From positions 1,710,884 through 1,774,883 of the forward strand of contig NC_061068.1 of the NCBI RefSeq assembly GCF_021917145.1: a stretch of DNA of 64,000 nucleotides. The letters are read 5' to 3'. This document shows, in pieces, positions 29,149-43,100 of the stretch (within the stretch, counting starts at the first letter, position 1; each line of letters opens with the position of its first letter). Under the pieces are notes generated by a model that did not search any database, had not been told where the DNA came from, and saw only the letters and a list, made by a program, of their open reading frames with translations. The DNA comes from Hypomesus transpacificus. Taxonomy: Eukaryota > Chordata > Actinopteri > Osmeriformes > Osmeridae. The position numbers were made by a program, and so were the translations under genes.

Positions 29149-31189
29149 GTAGAGCAGTGTGGTTCAGAGGTTACAGGCTACCACAGTACAGCCTTCTTCC
29201 ACAAGTCTCTGGGTATTAAACTGACTGCTACGTCAATATTTACACTAATACAACTTCAGAGAAGGAGGCCAAACATACAGGCTCGGACGGTAGAGGTGAA
29301 GCTGGGTAGAAGGCTTAGGATAGATGTCAGGGGCTGGCATGGGGCTGGCATGGGGCTAGGACTGGCGTGGGGCTAGGACTGGCGTGGGGCTAGGACTGGT
29401 GTGGGGCTAGGACTGGCGTGGGGCTAGGACTGGCGTGGGGCTAGGACTGGTGTGGGGCTAGGACTGGCGTGGGGCTAGGACTGGCGTGGGGCTAGGACTG
29501 GTGTGGGGCTAGGACTGGCGTGGGGCTAGGACTGGCGTGGGGCTAGGACTGGCGTGGGGCTAGGACTGGTGTGGGGCTAGGACTGGTGTGGGGCTGGCTA
29601 GGGCTGGGGCTAGGGCTGGGGTGGGGCTAGGGCTGGGGTGGGGCTAGGGCTGGCGTGGGGCTAGGGCTCGGGGACTAGGGCAGCAATACAGGACAGGGTC
29701 TAGTGCTTCATTATTGAGACAGAGGCACCAAGGTTTGTGGTTTGAATATGACAGGATCATTTGGGTGGGCTGGATGACTTGACACAATAAAACTTGTGAT
29801 CTCTTCACATTTCTGTCTCTGTCTCCTATTTTCCCTGTTCACAGAAACACCATGTGGAACATCATTCTGCTGCTTGTCTTGGTTCTCTGCTGCTGCTGGC
29901 TGCTTCCCAGCTAAGCTTCACACAGAGAACAGAACGTGTTTTCTCTGTACATTCTGGCCAGAGGGAGGGAAGGAGGGAGGAGAGAAGGAAGAGAGGAGGG
30001 AAGAAGGCCAAGCCAGACTGACTCAAGTTGTTGCACATTAAAACACAAGAAGCAAATTGACCAACACAAAATAAAACAGCGAACATGTCAACAGTACAGT
30101 TGGGATTTACTATTGCCGTGTCTGCTTGTAATGTTTTCATCTGTTTGTTACTCCAGTCTGAGACTTCAGAGGTAAACATCTAGAATGTCTGATGTCAGAG
30201 GAGAGCCCTTATGACATCTAGTGATCCACTGCTGCCGTGTGTGCTCGTGTGCAGTCCCTCGACACTCGGAGTAGTACTTGTCCAGACGAAACATGCAGGG
30301 AATGTTTACAAGGGAGCACAGTCTAGGGAGAACTGGAGAAGGTGATATAACGGCCGAAATAAAGCGCCTTGTTTCCTTTGTCGACAACTACACAGAGAGG
30401 AGATAGGATGACTGAGCCAGTTGGTGTGAAAGGTTCCTCTCAACCCATTCATAACAATGCATTCAACAATGCCTCTGGTTTTGACTGTGCCGCACCTATA
30501 AAACGTGTACAGCCACGTCTTGTAGTGTTTAACAACATTAGCATCATCTGATAACAGCTGACTGAGCTGAATTTGACCTGAATCACCTGACTCTTCGATG
30601 GCTCTGTCCATATACAAATCAAAACGTTCTTCCAACACCAAGACACATCTCAGGCCAACGGTAGATGTAGTTCGCTAGTTAGTCAAGTAAGTTAGTCAGA
30701 TAAGTTCAACACGTTTATCTTACAACATATTAATAAACAAACGTTTTGACAGCACTTGCATGACTGAAAACGCCGATAGAAAGGCCCTACGGAAGGTGTA
30801 GATACTGCCACATGCTGAGCAGACATTCAAAACATGTTCTTTCTTGGTGGAACACATGACGAAACAGCCTACGGTTCGTATGACCGTAGGGTGAGGAGGC
30901 AATATCCAGGATAGTTCCTGGACTGCATAGTTTAGAAACTTACGGAATGTGTGTTATTCTTTAGCGTGGCCTCAAATCCCGGGAGTGGTTTGCAAGTCTT
31001 TATGTCGAGTTCGACGCTTCGTTTCTTGACCACAAAATGATCAAAATGTGCTCCCACACGAATACTGTGATCATCTCTCGGTCTCTGAGTCTTCTCAAAC
31101 ATTCCGTAGCCAAAGTTGGGTCCGTGTACATTCTTACTAAGTGCACAAGGAAACAAGAATACATAAATAATACAATGTAGCAGGATCAT
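21305..31189 (-). CDS. sort1: Sortilin, VPS10-domain sorting receptor
   Basis: Type I membrane receptor that sorts ligands between Golgi, endosomes and cell surface. Twenty coding exons: 31189-30944, 27178-27116, 26985-26912, 26809-26707, 26008-25847, 25770-25697, 25160-25111, 24947-24820, 24704-24560, 24452-24297, 24212-24100, 23994-23892, 23805-23637, 23428-23244, 23136-22947, 22755-22639, 22466-22358, 22273-22161, 21586-21475 and 21319-21305; 2427 nt, 808 aa. Start at [11 protein letters not shown] gives a signal peptide. A propeptide ends at a basic KKR site before SVELD, as RWRR does in human. The VPS10 propeller shows Asp-box repeats ([45 protein letters not shown]), then the ten-Cys module ([23 protein letters not shown]). 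The transmembrane segment is about 736-757. The tail has a YSVL signal and an acidic dileucine end, DDSDEDLLA, where mammals have DLLE. Confidence 0.96.
21649..22146. repeat. GT-rich minisatellite in the sort1 intron before the penultimate exon
   Basis: About 500 bp of interleaved units built from gtgtggaggtgggtgggt, with variants gtcagtgtggaggtg and gtgtgttagtgtggaggt. The higher-order order of variants is irregular. The array ends about 15 bp from the donor of the transmembrane exon (exon edge at 22161), so it fills nearly the whole intron next to that splice site. Confidence 0.95.
23223..23243. repeat. (CA)n tract at a sort1 splice donor
   Basis: A CA run on the plus strand (TG on the transcript) begins immediately downstream of the GTGAGT donor of the exon ending at 23244. 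Similar tracts lie at 24030-24092, 24252-24282 and 25660-25682 in neighbouring sort1 introns. Confidence 0.8.
26022..26511. repeat. 49-bp minisatellite, 10 copies, in a sort1 intron
   Basis: Ten copies of a 49-bp unit (catcacaggacatcactact, gatcacagtgatgcagaggt, ggtagtgct in order) occupy 490 bp of the intron between the exons at 26008 and 26809. Copies differ at a few sites (gtgttgcag versus gtgatgcag, first copy ccctact). The array starts 14 bp upstream of an exon acceptor in transcript terms (exon edge 26008). Confidence 0.97.
28065..28101 (+). repeat. 37-base poly(G) run in sort1 intron 1
   Basis: An uninterrupted run of 37 G on the plus strand (C on the sort1 transcript). Exact length is likely unreliable in any assembly. 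It can form quadruplex structures on the template of the sort1 transcript. Confidence 0.9.
28200..29330. other. sort1 intron 1 interior, no gene recognised
   Basis: Contains GA-rich patches at 28220-28280 and 28765-28810 and a (CA)n run at about 29117-29143. No exon with family similarity was seen on either strand. Together with the poly(G) and the 17-bp array it makes up the 3.76-kb first intron at 27179-30943. Confidence 0.6.
29331..29672. repeat. 17-bp minisatellite, about 20 copies, in sort1 intron 1
   Basis: Tandem copies of ggggctaggactggcgt, with gcgt/ggtgt alternation, begin as ggggctggcat units and decay into ggggctagggctggggt at the right end. The gradation suggests growth in the middle of the array. 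Confidence 0.95.
29680..30943. other. sort1 intron 1 distal part, no gene recognised
   Basis: Mostly unique sequence with a purine-rich patch at about 29960-30010. Short open frames on both strands show no recognised family. It ends at the donor of the signal-peptide exon. Confidence 0.55.
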
Positions 31190-31986
31190 TTTTAAAAGTT
31201 TGAAGTTAAATACAATATTAAACTTTGAATCTATGATGTAGCTAGTTAGCCACTTGATGTTTTGTATTGTACACATGCCGCTAATCATCGTCACATGCAA
31301 AATAGAAGTGGGTACTGGAGATAATTTTAAAACGGCATGTCCACCTTGAGAGATGATTGGCTAAGACTTAGATGATACGCATTTCGATTGGTCTCTCACA
31401 AACAAGGTTATGTATTGCAACAAGTTGTAGCCCACTCTACAGTACTGTCCCGCCCTCTAGTGGCAAACCAATAGAGCTAAGTTGTCTTCGTCCAAAATTG
31501 TCTACTGCAGTCCACAAAGGAACATCTACTGACATACACATTAAGGTTCAATTTGTTAAGTCTATAATTGTAATATAATTTGACGTAATTTGATAAACAA
31601 AGCAACAAGTACAGAATGTCTGGTTGGGAGTATGTGGGAGGGGCAGTGGGGAAAGAAAACAGACAAGCCATCTTATTTCAGAATACAATTGTTTAATTGT
31701 GGCATCGATCCGTAACAAAAAATTACCCTCCCCCCTTTAATGTCACTCAGCTCCAAGCACTGATCTGACTGACACCTGTACAGAACTGTAGAAACCTGCA
31801 GTATGAGAGACAGAAGAACAATAACAAGACATCACAATCAGAAGCCTCCTGTCTGAACCAGGAAGCTCTGAAAGCAGTGGGGAGACATGGCGCTGATGGG
31901 AAATGTAGTTGTAGCAGTGTGGTTGTCCTCTGCCCTGGTCAGATCCCTCTCTAGAGGCCAGACTACACCCAGAGGCCCACTGTGCT
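31190..31986. other. sort1 upstream region and psma5 3' UTR
   Basis: Only about 800 bp separate the sort1 start codon from the psma5 stop, both on the minus strand. A minus-strand ATTAAA (plus tttaat 31692-31697) is a plausible psma5 poly(A) signal, leaving about 500 bp for the sort1 promoter and leader. No TATA box was recognised for sort1. Confidence 0.45.
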
Positions 31987-34216
<2,230 letters not shown>

Positions 34217-34740
34217 CTTCTGTACACCAGATCTAAAATAAGAGGCAGATACACTGATAATACAGCTAGTGCAATACAAACAATATACTGGGCCAAAAAA
34301 AAGTTACGAGTAAGAAATCGAAGCTAGTTCGCGAACTAGAGACGGATTTAGACGTGACACAGACTAGCAGCAGAAGCTAGTTAGCCTGGAATTGCTGCCT
34401 GGAAAAAAACAATTTATATAACTCATGCCATACAACATTGAACATTTCTGAAGTGCGTACACAAAATGTTTGTTACTGAAACCACAAAGAAAATATCATC
34501 TAAATATTACACATGCCACTAATCACTGACAATTACCTCCGGCTTTAGATCAATGAGTTCGCTTGTTTCGCGAGGAAGGAAGTGTGTAGTTGTGTGACAA
34601 TAAAGGACACGGGTGGATGTGTAAGGTTTAGAAAATATGGGTTCCGGATTATTTCCACAAGCCAAATCTATGCCTCGAAAAGTCTGCCTTGCCTTGTAGT
34701 TTAACAATCTCTGTGTCATATCGAGAGTTATTTAAGATGT
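34217..34740 (-). other. psma5 5' region with probable noncoding first exon
   Basis: The ATG exon is preceded by a minus-strand acceptor (attttag before 34232). A matching donor (GCCGGAG then gtaatt) lies with exon edge at 34537, suggesting a noncoding first exon starting somewhere in 34540-34740. No TATA box was recognised. Confidence 0.4.
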
Positions 34741-36180
34741 TAGTTAATAATTAATTTGGTTAGACATTTTAAACCCAAAAACCAAACTAAATTAATTAAA
34801 TGAAAAAAAAAAAAAAAACTCATAAAGAAAGAAAATGAATGGGGAACACAATTAGACATTGCCTCATTACTTGCTTGATTTCTCTGTTGTAATTGTAATT
34901 ACCTAAAACTGTATTTCAGATATACAACATACAACATTCCTCAGATTAATCACAGATCAACACCCAGTGGGAGGGTGTTGGAAGAAAATAAGAAAGTTAG
35001 GAAGAAAGGGAGGAAATAAGCTTGCAATGCGTACATGAATAATGGTAACTAGTTACACTTACATTAATTATCAGCCAAAGCAATTTTTTTCAGTCCACAA
35101 AATACTTTCCGAGGCAGTTCTGTTACAGAACCGCGTTGCCCTCTAGTGGCGAGGTTAAGCATAGCCATGACCAGATTCTGCTGGGGTCCCAAAAATATGT
35201 CTAAACAAAAAATGTATAATCAGTTTAAATTACTTGACTACAAAACCATAAATACATAGAGTATATAGATAGTATGAACAGTCTTTAATAATAATACATA
35301 TTATATTAGTAACATGATCACAGAAACCTTTGAATAATTACAGAATTGGATAGATCAATTTAGCTGTACTCCTTAACCCGAACACCATGAAGGCATGGCA
35401 TGACAGACAGGATGACCACAGGAGTCCAGCAGCAAAGAGACGGAGGTGTAAGTGTTGTAGCTGCAGCTCACCTGGAACAGCCCTGCTGGGAGGGAGCTGG
35501 GAGATATCTACGAGGCACGTTAGGCATTTGATGTATTACATACTGCTGAACCAGAAATAATACTGTACGGCAAAAACATTTGGCTTACCTTATGAAATTG
35601 GGAAACTGAAAATTCTAAATAATATAACCTTCAAGAAACATACTAGTATGTATAACAACTGGGCTCTGGGTATACAATAATATCTTGCATGGCAAAAAAA
35701 TTATGTGGGCATCTGAGTTGACTCATCTGAAGATTGGAACAACTACATCACATGTATTCTTCCAACAACATGATAAAGTAAATGATTTATTGTGTCAAAT
35801 AATACTGTCTGTGACGTTATTTCACAAATGTATTGTCTTCATGTACAATGACTGAGGAATTTGACAATCAATATCCAGTACTGTAAATGGTATATGCAGT
35901 ATGTGTAAGTGAGTGTCCCTTAGTGTGTGTATTAATGCACGTGTATGAAGACTATGGCCTCACCCCCTCCCATGCAGGAAGGCTGCATGATGCTTTGTGC
36001 TCTCTGGTCATTAACAGCCATGTTACCTGTCTGCTTCAGCAGCCAGAGGAGCTGTCACTGCACATGCTTCTGATCTTGGTGTCATATAGTCATTTCATGA
36101 ACACAGGTGATGCATTTCCTGTCATGTTTTACTGTGCTATTTACCTCAATGTGATTCAGGTACAAACACATATGATCAAA
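34741..36180. other. AT-rich intergenic region downstream of the class II beta gene
   Basis: No gene was recognised. A segment at about 35380-35450 (accatgaaggcatg, then gcatgacagacaggatgacc) resembles segments at 49565, 50335 and 51862 in the duplicated region beyond the class II alpha gene. The rest is AT-rich unique sequence. Confidence 0.5.
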
Positions 36181-36193
36181 AATGTTTTATAGA

Positions 36194-37186
36194 TTTATTC
36201 AAAAGATGCAATCAGACAGTGGAAATGATTAAGCCTACAACACAGAATCTGAAACCACCACATTTCTTACCAAGCTCAATGCACAAAACTGTATTTCACA
36301 AAGAAAGAAAAACTAATTGATTAGATTTGTGATAATATACTACAACTATTTCTAGAACGTAGGTTATTCTCCCACAAAGCCATCATTATCATTAAAACAC
36401 CTTTTAAATTAATGTTAATAATTAGTGAAACAGAGTTATCCTGACCTGACCAATACACTGAATATAACTGAGACTTGAATAACACACTCAAGCTTCCAAG
36501 CACAGGGTACTCTTATCTAAATCTACGCAAGCTCTGCACAACATAACTATATCATATTATGTATCTTCTGTAAGCAGGGAATAAGTATAGTGTAATACAT
36601 CAGGGACTAATACTCTTCTCAAAAAGTACATTTTGACCTGGAAACTAAACAAACCCTCGTTTGGTCTCTAACAGACAGCATCACACAGTGTTTCAGTAAA
36701 TGGTATCTAACAGACAGCATCACAGTGTCTCAGTAGATGTTGGGTGTCAGACTCATAATTTACTCGTGTCAGTTGACCTGTTTATGCTTTTCAGTTGGCA
36801 CACAACACTTCAATTTAAATGGACCCCAACCCATTTTCTGTACCTATTACTTTAATTGACATATATATCAGTACAACTGATTTATTATACTCACATTTTT
36901 TGAGTGTGAATCTAAAGAATATTATCAGTGCATATTTTGTATTTAACTCATAGAACTGGTCTGGCTGAGACAGAATAGATTATGCCGTAAATATATTACA
37001 CTATTGCCATTTTTGGTTAAGAAAAAATATGATTATATTTAGAAGGAAGTCATACTTTAAGGTCCATGTTTAGTAGTTGATATGAATACAGAGCTGCAAA
37101 AAGTTACAATTCACAATCATTAGATAAAATCATTGACAGAAATCATTTCTGGTGCCATTCGATGACCTATCAACTGCCCTCTTACC
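36194..37186 (-). other. Probable MHC class II beta 3' UTR
   Basis: AT-rich sequence after the class II beta stop. Minus-strand AATAAA motifs occur at plus 36881-36886 and 36194-36199, allowing a 3' UTR of about 0.3 or 1.0 kb. No coding signal was recognised. Confidence 0.4.
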
Positions 37187-39288
37187 CTAGCCACTTGGCA
37201 CAAGTGTCCGCCCTGAGAGAGAGTAGAAAGAGTTGGAGAAAGACAAAATAAGTATCTGATATTTTGACAAGCCTACTTATAAACTCAATGTTAACCCTTA
37301 TTACCTAGTTAAAACATAATGCACTTGCATCACATTTCTTTTAAGCCTGCTGTATTTGCATTTGGAACGTGTATGTCTTCATCACATGGCTGATGACTCA
37401 CCGTTGGATTTCTTCCTCTGGTAGTAGATGAGTCCAGCCAGGGATAGGACCAGACCCAGGACCAGCCCAGACGCTCCGATAGCAATCTTACTCTTCTCAG
37501 ACTCAGGCAGGGACGGGTCTGTCGGAAGATATTACATCTGTTAGCGTGCATCGATAGCTGTACTGTATTAAGACTTGATGGTCATCTACAGGATCTATGA
37601 TTCTTCTAAGATCAGTAATATAATATTACTCTGTCTAGCAAGTAATAAAGTGACACCATGATACGGGTTAACACCAGTAGTATACTCAGCTCACCCCAGT
37701 GCTCCACAATGGGCTTGTCCAGGCTGGCATGCTCCACCATGCAGGAGATCTTCTCTCCAGACTTGGGCATGTACTCCAGCTGGGAGTGGATCTGGTAGTA
37801 CCAGTCTCCATCAACTAGCTCCTCTGTGGAGGTCACGTCTGAGGTCACTTCCTGTCCGTCCCTAATCCAAGTCACTCTGATTTGTTTGGGGTAGTAGTCA
37901 TAGGCACTGCACATGAGCATGGCAGGGTGTCTGCCACTAGAGGGTGTCCCTGAGCTAAGTCGAGGCACAGAGGGCTTCACTGTAAATGAAGTCAAAACAA
38001 CACAGATTACAGTAGTCACTCATTTACTGTAATACTCTCTCTCTCTTTACATTGAGAAGGTTCTTCAGCAAACAATGTCAAATAAGAATGTAAAATGTAA
38101 ACTTGGCTAGATACAGTAAGCTGTGATTATTGCTTACTTGTGTGTGTGTATTCTATTGATTATTTAGTTTGTTTCAATCTCTCCTGGAAGCAACTAATAA
38201 AACATTGGACCATTTTTTTCGTCCACAGTTATCAATAGTCCGTATGTACATACTCATTGACTAATTTGGTATTTTCTTAATCATGAGCTCTATGTGCATA
38301 ATTACATGGTTTAGTGTTGAACAGATAACAGAGTACTGATGTGATCAGGTGAGGTGGTGATGTGATCAGGTGAGGTGGTGATGTGATCAGGTGAGGTGGT
38401 GATGTGATCAGGTGAGGTGGTGATGTGATCAGGTGAGGTGGTGATGTGATCAGGTGAGGTGGTGATGTGATCAGGTGAGGTGGTGATGTGATCAGGTGAG
38501 GTGGTGATGTGATCAGGTGAGGTGGTGATGTGATCAGGTGAGGTGGTGATGTGATCAGGTGAGGTAGTGATATGATCAGGTGAGGTGGTGATGTGATCAG
38601 GTGAGGTGGTGATGTGATCAGGTGAGGTAGTGATGTGATCAGGTGAGGTGGTGATGTGATCAGGTGAGGTAGTGATGTGATCAGGTGAGGTGGTGATGTG
38701 ATCAGGTGAGGTGGTGATGTGATCAGGTGAGGTGGTGATGTGGTGTTGTGGTGCTGAGCAGGAGCAGCTCACCATGTTTATCCAGTATGTTGCTGTATTC
38801 ATTAGCAGCGTTATGCTTGCAGTAACCCTCCAGCTGGGTTTTCTCCTGAGCCACTATTGGTCCTTTATTCCATAGGTCTGCATTGTAGATACCATGTTCC
38901 GTTAATCCAACGTAGAGACCAACTGTGCTGTTGAATCTGATGTACTCAACTTTGTTGAAAACATAAGAGTCTATAAACTCCATATCATGCAGGTCATCTG
39001 AGTACACACAGCGTGCTGACCGATAATACTTATATCCATCTGAAAATTAAATAATGATACCACAGATCAACAATCAATGTATTCATGTTTTCGTCTAATA
39101 CAATCTTGTGATTCATGTCAATTAAATAAATGGATTGAGAAAATAAATACCTTGCAATACCACAGACAATATTCTTGTAGTATATTTACTAACTGTATAA
39201 TCCTGTGCAGTTCATAATGTAGCTTACCTGCTGTTTGTGTAGAGAGCACCAGAGCCATGCAAATGAAAAATATAGTTGACCAGGACAT
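37187..39288 (-). CDS. MHC class II beta chain (fish DAB-type)
   Basis: Beta chain of the peptide-presenting class II heterodimer on antigen-presenting cells. Five coding exons: 39288-39228 (signal peptide MSWSTIFFICM), 39039-38773 (beta-1), 37979-37695 (beta-2), 37518-37402 (connecting peptide and transmembrane) and 37212-37187 (tail RTLVPSG). Total 756 nt, 251 aa. Beta-1 has the cysteine pair (SARCVYS, GYCKHNA), FNKVEYIRFNSTVG with an N-glycosylation site, and WNKGPIVAQE. Beta-2 is an Ig C1 domain with MLMCSAYDYYPKQIRVTW and KISCMVEHASL. The membrane segment is KIAIGASGLVLGLVLSLAG. All phases fit and no stop interrupts, so it looks functional. Its partner alpha gene lies 4.9 kb away on the same strand. 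The lineage label (DA rather than DB or DE) is a judgement. Confidence 0.96.
38338..38741. repeat. 21-bp minisatellite, about 19 copies, in the beta-1/beta-2 intron of the class II beta gene
   Basis: Nearly perfect tandem copies of gatgtgatcaggtgaggtgg plus one base, with sparse variants (gaggtag, tatgatc). The array starts about 31 bp downstream of the beta-1 donor on the minus strand. Because 21 is a multiple of three and the unit lacks stops in one minus-strand frame, it produces a spurious open frame of heptapeptide repeats out of phase with the exon. Confidence 0.97.
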
Positions 39289-39370
39289 ATTGCTTCACTG
39301 TGAAAGTGGCAACACTGATAATAGAGGAAAGAGAGCACAACTTTATCCTCATACTGAGTATGAAACTGAA

Positions 39371-39407
39371 GAAACCAATCATCTGCTGTCTGTCATATGT
39401 TACTAGG
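39371..39407 (-). promoter_or_regulatory. X-box and Y-box of the class II beta promoter
   Basis: On the minus strand, CCTAGTAACATATGACA (39407-39391) matches the class II X1/X2 box (typical CCTAGCAACAGATGA). It is followed by ATGATTGGTTTC (39382-39371), an inverted-CCAAT Y box bound by NF-Y. The module lies about 85-120 bp upstream of the ATG, as expected for RFX/CIITA-controlled genes. A clear S/W box was not identified. Confidence 0.75.
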
Positions 39408-40030
39408 CAGACATAAAACATAATATTTTCAACATTAGTGTATCCTATCTTCCTGTTTGCCCCTGAGACTCAGCAACTCATATTTGTCCTGTGTAGAAGA
39501 CGCTGGTTTTGAGTTAGAAACTTTGCCACCATAATAGCCGTTGCCTTTGTTTATTTTTGCCCAAAGGAGTAGACATCCTGGGGTTTCTAATGATCTTTCT
39601 AAAGACCTCATGAATAGTAATGTCATTCTATATAGTTAACTAGAGAGGGTACAATTTCTGGGGAAATTGTAGGGTGTGCTTACTTGCGTCGGTTGCAGGT
39701 GGGTCCATTTTCCCTTCTAGTGATATTTTCAAGCATTTAGCCTACTTATATTGCATAATTCTTTAAGAACACCCTTTGAAACAAAGAACCCCCCTTGAAA
39801 CAAGCTACTGTAACAACGTTGTCACTGGCAGTATTTCAGATGGAATTGCGATTCAAATAGTACCGTCTGCTAACTGAAAATAAGCCCCCCAAAACGTAAA
39901 TAAGTTCGATATTAATTTAGGGGTACATGGCTAATTCAAAAGCAGTTTGCTAGAGGCAAGCTAGCTGCTGTTGCTATCCACACTTCACTGATTGTTTGAA
40001 AGCGCCGGAAATGAGAACGTCTCTTTTGTA

Positions 40031-40177
40031 AGGGATAATGTATAGAACGCCGGTCATTATCAGGAAAATGAGCCCCGCCAGGGCGAACATCACCTCGACG
40101 AGAAGCGGAGGGGTTTTGTTTCGCCCTGAAGGGTCTTATTTTCCCAATAATGACCGGCGTTCTATGCATTATCCCGC
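40031..40177. repeat. Imperfect foldback element with about 57-bp arms
   Basis: The left arm (40031-40087; agggataatgtatagaacgc, cggtcattat) and the right arm (40120-40177) are near-perfect reverse complements with roughly eight mismatches, separated by a 32-bp loop. The arms include tagaacgccggtcattat in both copies. It looks like a MITE or hairpin-forming repeat. Clear target-site duplications were not found by eye. It lies about 750 bp upstream of the class II beta start. Confidence 0.85.
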
Positions 40178-40179
40178 TT

Positions 40180-43100
40180 ATTACACGACTACTTGCCAAT
40201 AAAAATAACTTAACACAGTTTGTCTGTTTACAATGTATTTGTTACCATTCGTATTGTTGATCAGCAGAGAAATTGTTCGCCATCCGAAGCAAAAAGGCCA
40301 CTTCCCTTGACAGCGGTCAAATGTGCATAGCAACGGTCAAATATGAGAAAATTGTTCACCGCAGAACGTTGGGATGCTCCATTCAAGTAAATGGAGCATT
40401 CTGCAGCATTAAAGAACAGCCATAGACATAATAAAGCCATAGCTGTGGCAATGTGTGGCATTGAAGACAGTACTGTAGCCATGGGCGTCAGCAGCATTTT
40501 GAGAGTGGGGGTGACACATTATGCGGGGGGTCTGGGGGTTGTTCACCTAGAATTTTTTTAAAGATGTAGATGCAATTTCCTGCATTCTGGTGCATTTACC
40601 ACAACAATTTACCATAGTTGTAATACATATACTGAGGGGCTGGGACATTAAAATATTTTGAAAACTAAACTTCCCAATAAGCAATGGGACATCTTTAACT
40701 ACCTGTCACCTTTCAGCACTCACCTCAGCAACAGAGCTGTCTCCACTGCCCCTGCATGCTGCCCCTGCCTCTGACTCACTCTCAATCTCTACCACCTATA
40801 TCAGGAGACATGGAGATGCATTGAGCATTCTTTCATATTGATAATAATAAGCTTAATGTAGATTTTTCATATGAAGATTTCTGAGACGTAAATCATGTTA
40901 TCAGCATATAAAATTCAGAATTGGTAGGCTATAGGTTTAGTAGCCTAATAATTATGTAGGCTACATAAAAAAAGCATCTCCCTAAAGCATGACTGGACAG
41001 TTCAGAAATGATCAAATTTGTGTTCAAACCTGTAGTCTTTTCCACAGATCACATCCTTAGGATGTAAGCTTTCAGAAAATACATGGTTTAGGTGGTTGAA
41101 TCAGTTTCCCTAAATGGCCTAGCCCAAAAAGGTATCAGCCATATAGCCTACTCCATTTACCAATACCGAATTTATTATGCATGGGCAGCATACTAATGGA
41201 GAGTCTCTTGTCTCATTAGATAACATCCTACAGGGTATAAGCTTTCAGAGGATATATGGTTTTAATGGTTGAATCAGTTTTGCCTTCATGTTACAGACTA
41301 ACATGTAACAATAAAATTCTGCGAATTGCCAAAATTACAAGTTGGGCAACCTTATTTAAATTGGAAGACAATGTTAGACAAACTAGACAAACTAGCATGT
41401 TAGCTAAGGTTAACTCCAGATTAGCTCACGGTTGTTGTGGCAATAAAAAAAACACCAGCAATTTATTTTGTAGCTACTTGGAAAAAACATATTTGTCATC
41501 TCTTTCTGCCTGAAACAGACGCCTAAGTCTGAACACGGCCAAAATCACAACATATGTCAGACCCAGATTAAGAAATCAACAAATACTGTTCCACTTGTAA
41601 TGGGTAAATAAAGTATGGTATAGCCTAGTGCTAGATGAAGGTAAAAAGCCTGTTTATCTAGCTAGCAATAATCATAATGTTTGCAGAAGTATCTTTGTGA
41701 CTTAACTAACGCTATTATAGTCAGAGAATGTCTCATAAGGGTGCTTTGGCCACTGAAGGGAAAACTGGGCAACTTTGACTTAGACTTACTTTCCTCTTCG
41801 TCGAAAAAACCCTCCTTATGTCCATCTCGTCTGTGGAACAGTCATGTCTGAAGTGCTAGCTACAAGCGCCATATCGTCATAAAATTTCCCTCTTTCAGTT
41901 TTTTCGTGTAAAATTGAACTATAAAATTACGAAAATACTAGCTACTATGAGCTTTCTAGCAAGGCTGCCGCCTAAAATACTAGGCGGTCTCACGGTGTCA
42001 CGGGCGACCCGCACTCGTTCAAATTACAAAGACTTTCACGACCTAAATCAAAAATCCGAGATGGCAGTTCCATTCGAAATCGCTTTCTCAACAAAGCCAA
42101 ATATTTGGGATTTTTTGGGGGTGGTATTTTTCCACTCATAATCCAATCTAATAATATCAGCGTAGTAGCTATAGAGCTATCATATTTTGCTGTGGCAATG
42201 GAGTTCAGCTTAGTAGTCACTAATCAGATAGCTTCACCTATTGAAAGACTTTTGATTGAAGTAAAGGGTAGTGTCTTACATGTGCCGCCGTTTGACATCC
42301 TACGAACTGTTAACAGCTGTGGAAATGTATTTTTAGCTAGTCTTCTAGACTAGGCTACAGTACAGCGTTGCAGTGAGCTACACTGGTTTGAAACCACAGG
42401 TAATGATAATTTCACCAACAAATCGTTTAGTTGTAATCTAATGTCATAATAAATCCTACAACGAAAACGTTTTTGTAAGGAATGTTTATTTTAACAATTG
42501 AAAATAGATGCATCATAGACCGCAGTACAGTAGTATGTGTGGCCTGGGCAACAGAGGCTAATGTCATGATGCTAATGCTTCAGTGAAATTGTAGACTACC
42601 GTTTCCGAAAGTAGATGTAACGCTACTTCCTTAATAATATTACCTTATATTGTACATTACACATCACAATTGTGTGTCATATCACAAAGTAAAATGAGCA
42701 AATAGTTATCACCCAGGCCTGTTTGCTTGTGGCGTTTCTGCAGCTGCCTTACAGAAGTTAGCTTAGCCATCTCCCAGAAGTTAACGAGCTGCTAAACTAA
42801 TGTTCTGCTAGAGATGGTCACGCGAGTTTTGAGATGGTCACGCGATTCTTCGTGACGTTAGTGACGTTAGTGACTGTGGCTAGCAAGTTAGCCACCGTTA
42901 GCTTCACTTTTCGCCACAAAAACGTAATTTCTACTAAACCGTGCAACGGAACGTAAATCCCAATACAAGCAACTCAATCGCTACCAAGACGAAACCTTTG
43001 ACACCTAGGTTGCCTATGTAGTCCAAATATTGACAACATTTTAGGGGTGGGAAAATAAATAAATAATAATAATATATATGTGAGATAACAATGGTTGTGC

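Noticed and set aside
35887-36192. Plus-strand 101-codon frame downstream of the class II beta gene
   Set aside because: No recognised family, AT-rich, without convincing splice or promoter context; it probably lies near the class II beta 3' end.
38311-38802. Minus-strand frame of DHITTSP heptapeptides
   Set aside because: Translation of the 21-bp intronic array, in a frame different from the class II beta exon.
39936-40199. Minus-strand 87-codon frame across the foldback element
   Set aside because: It is a by-product of the palindrome, with no family similarity or splice support.
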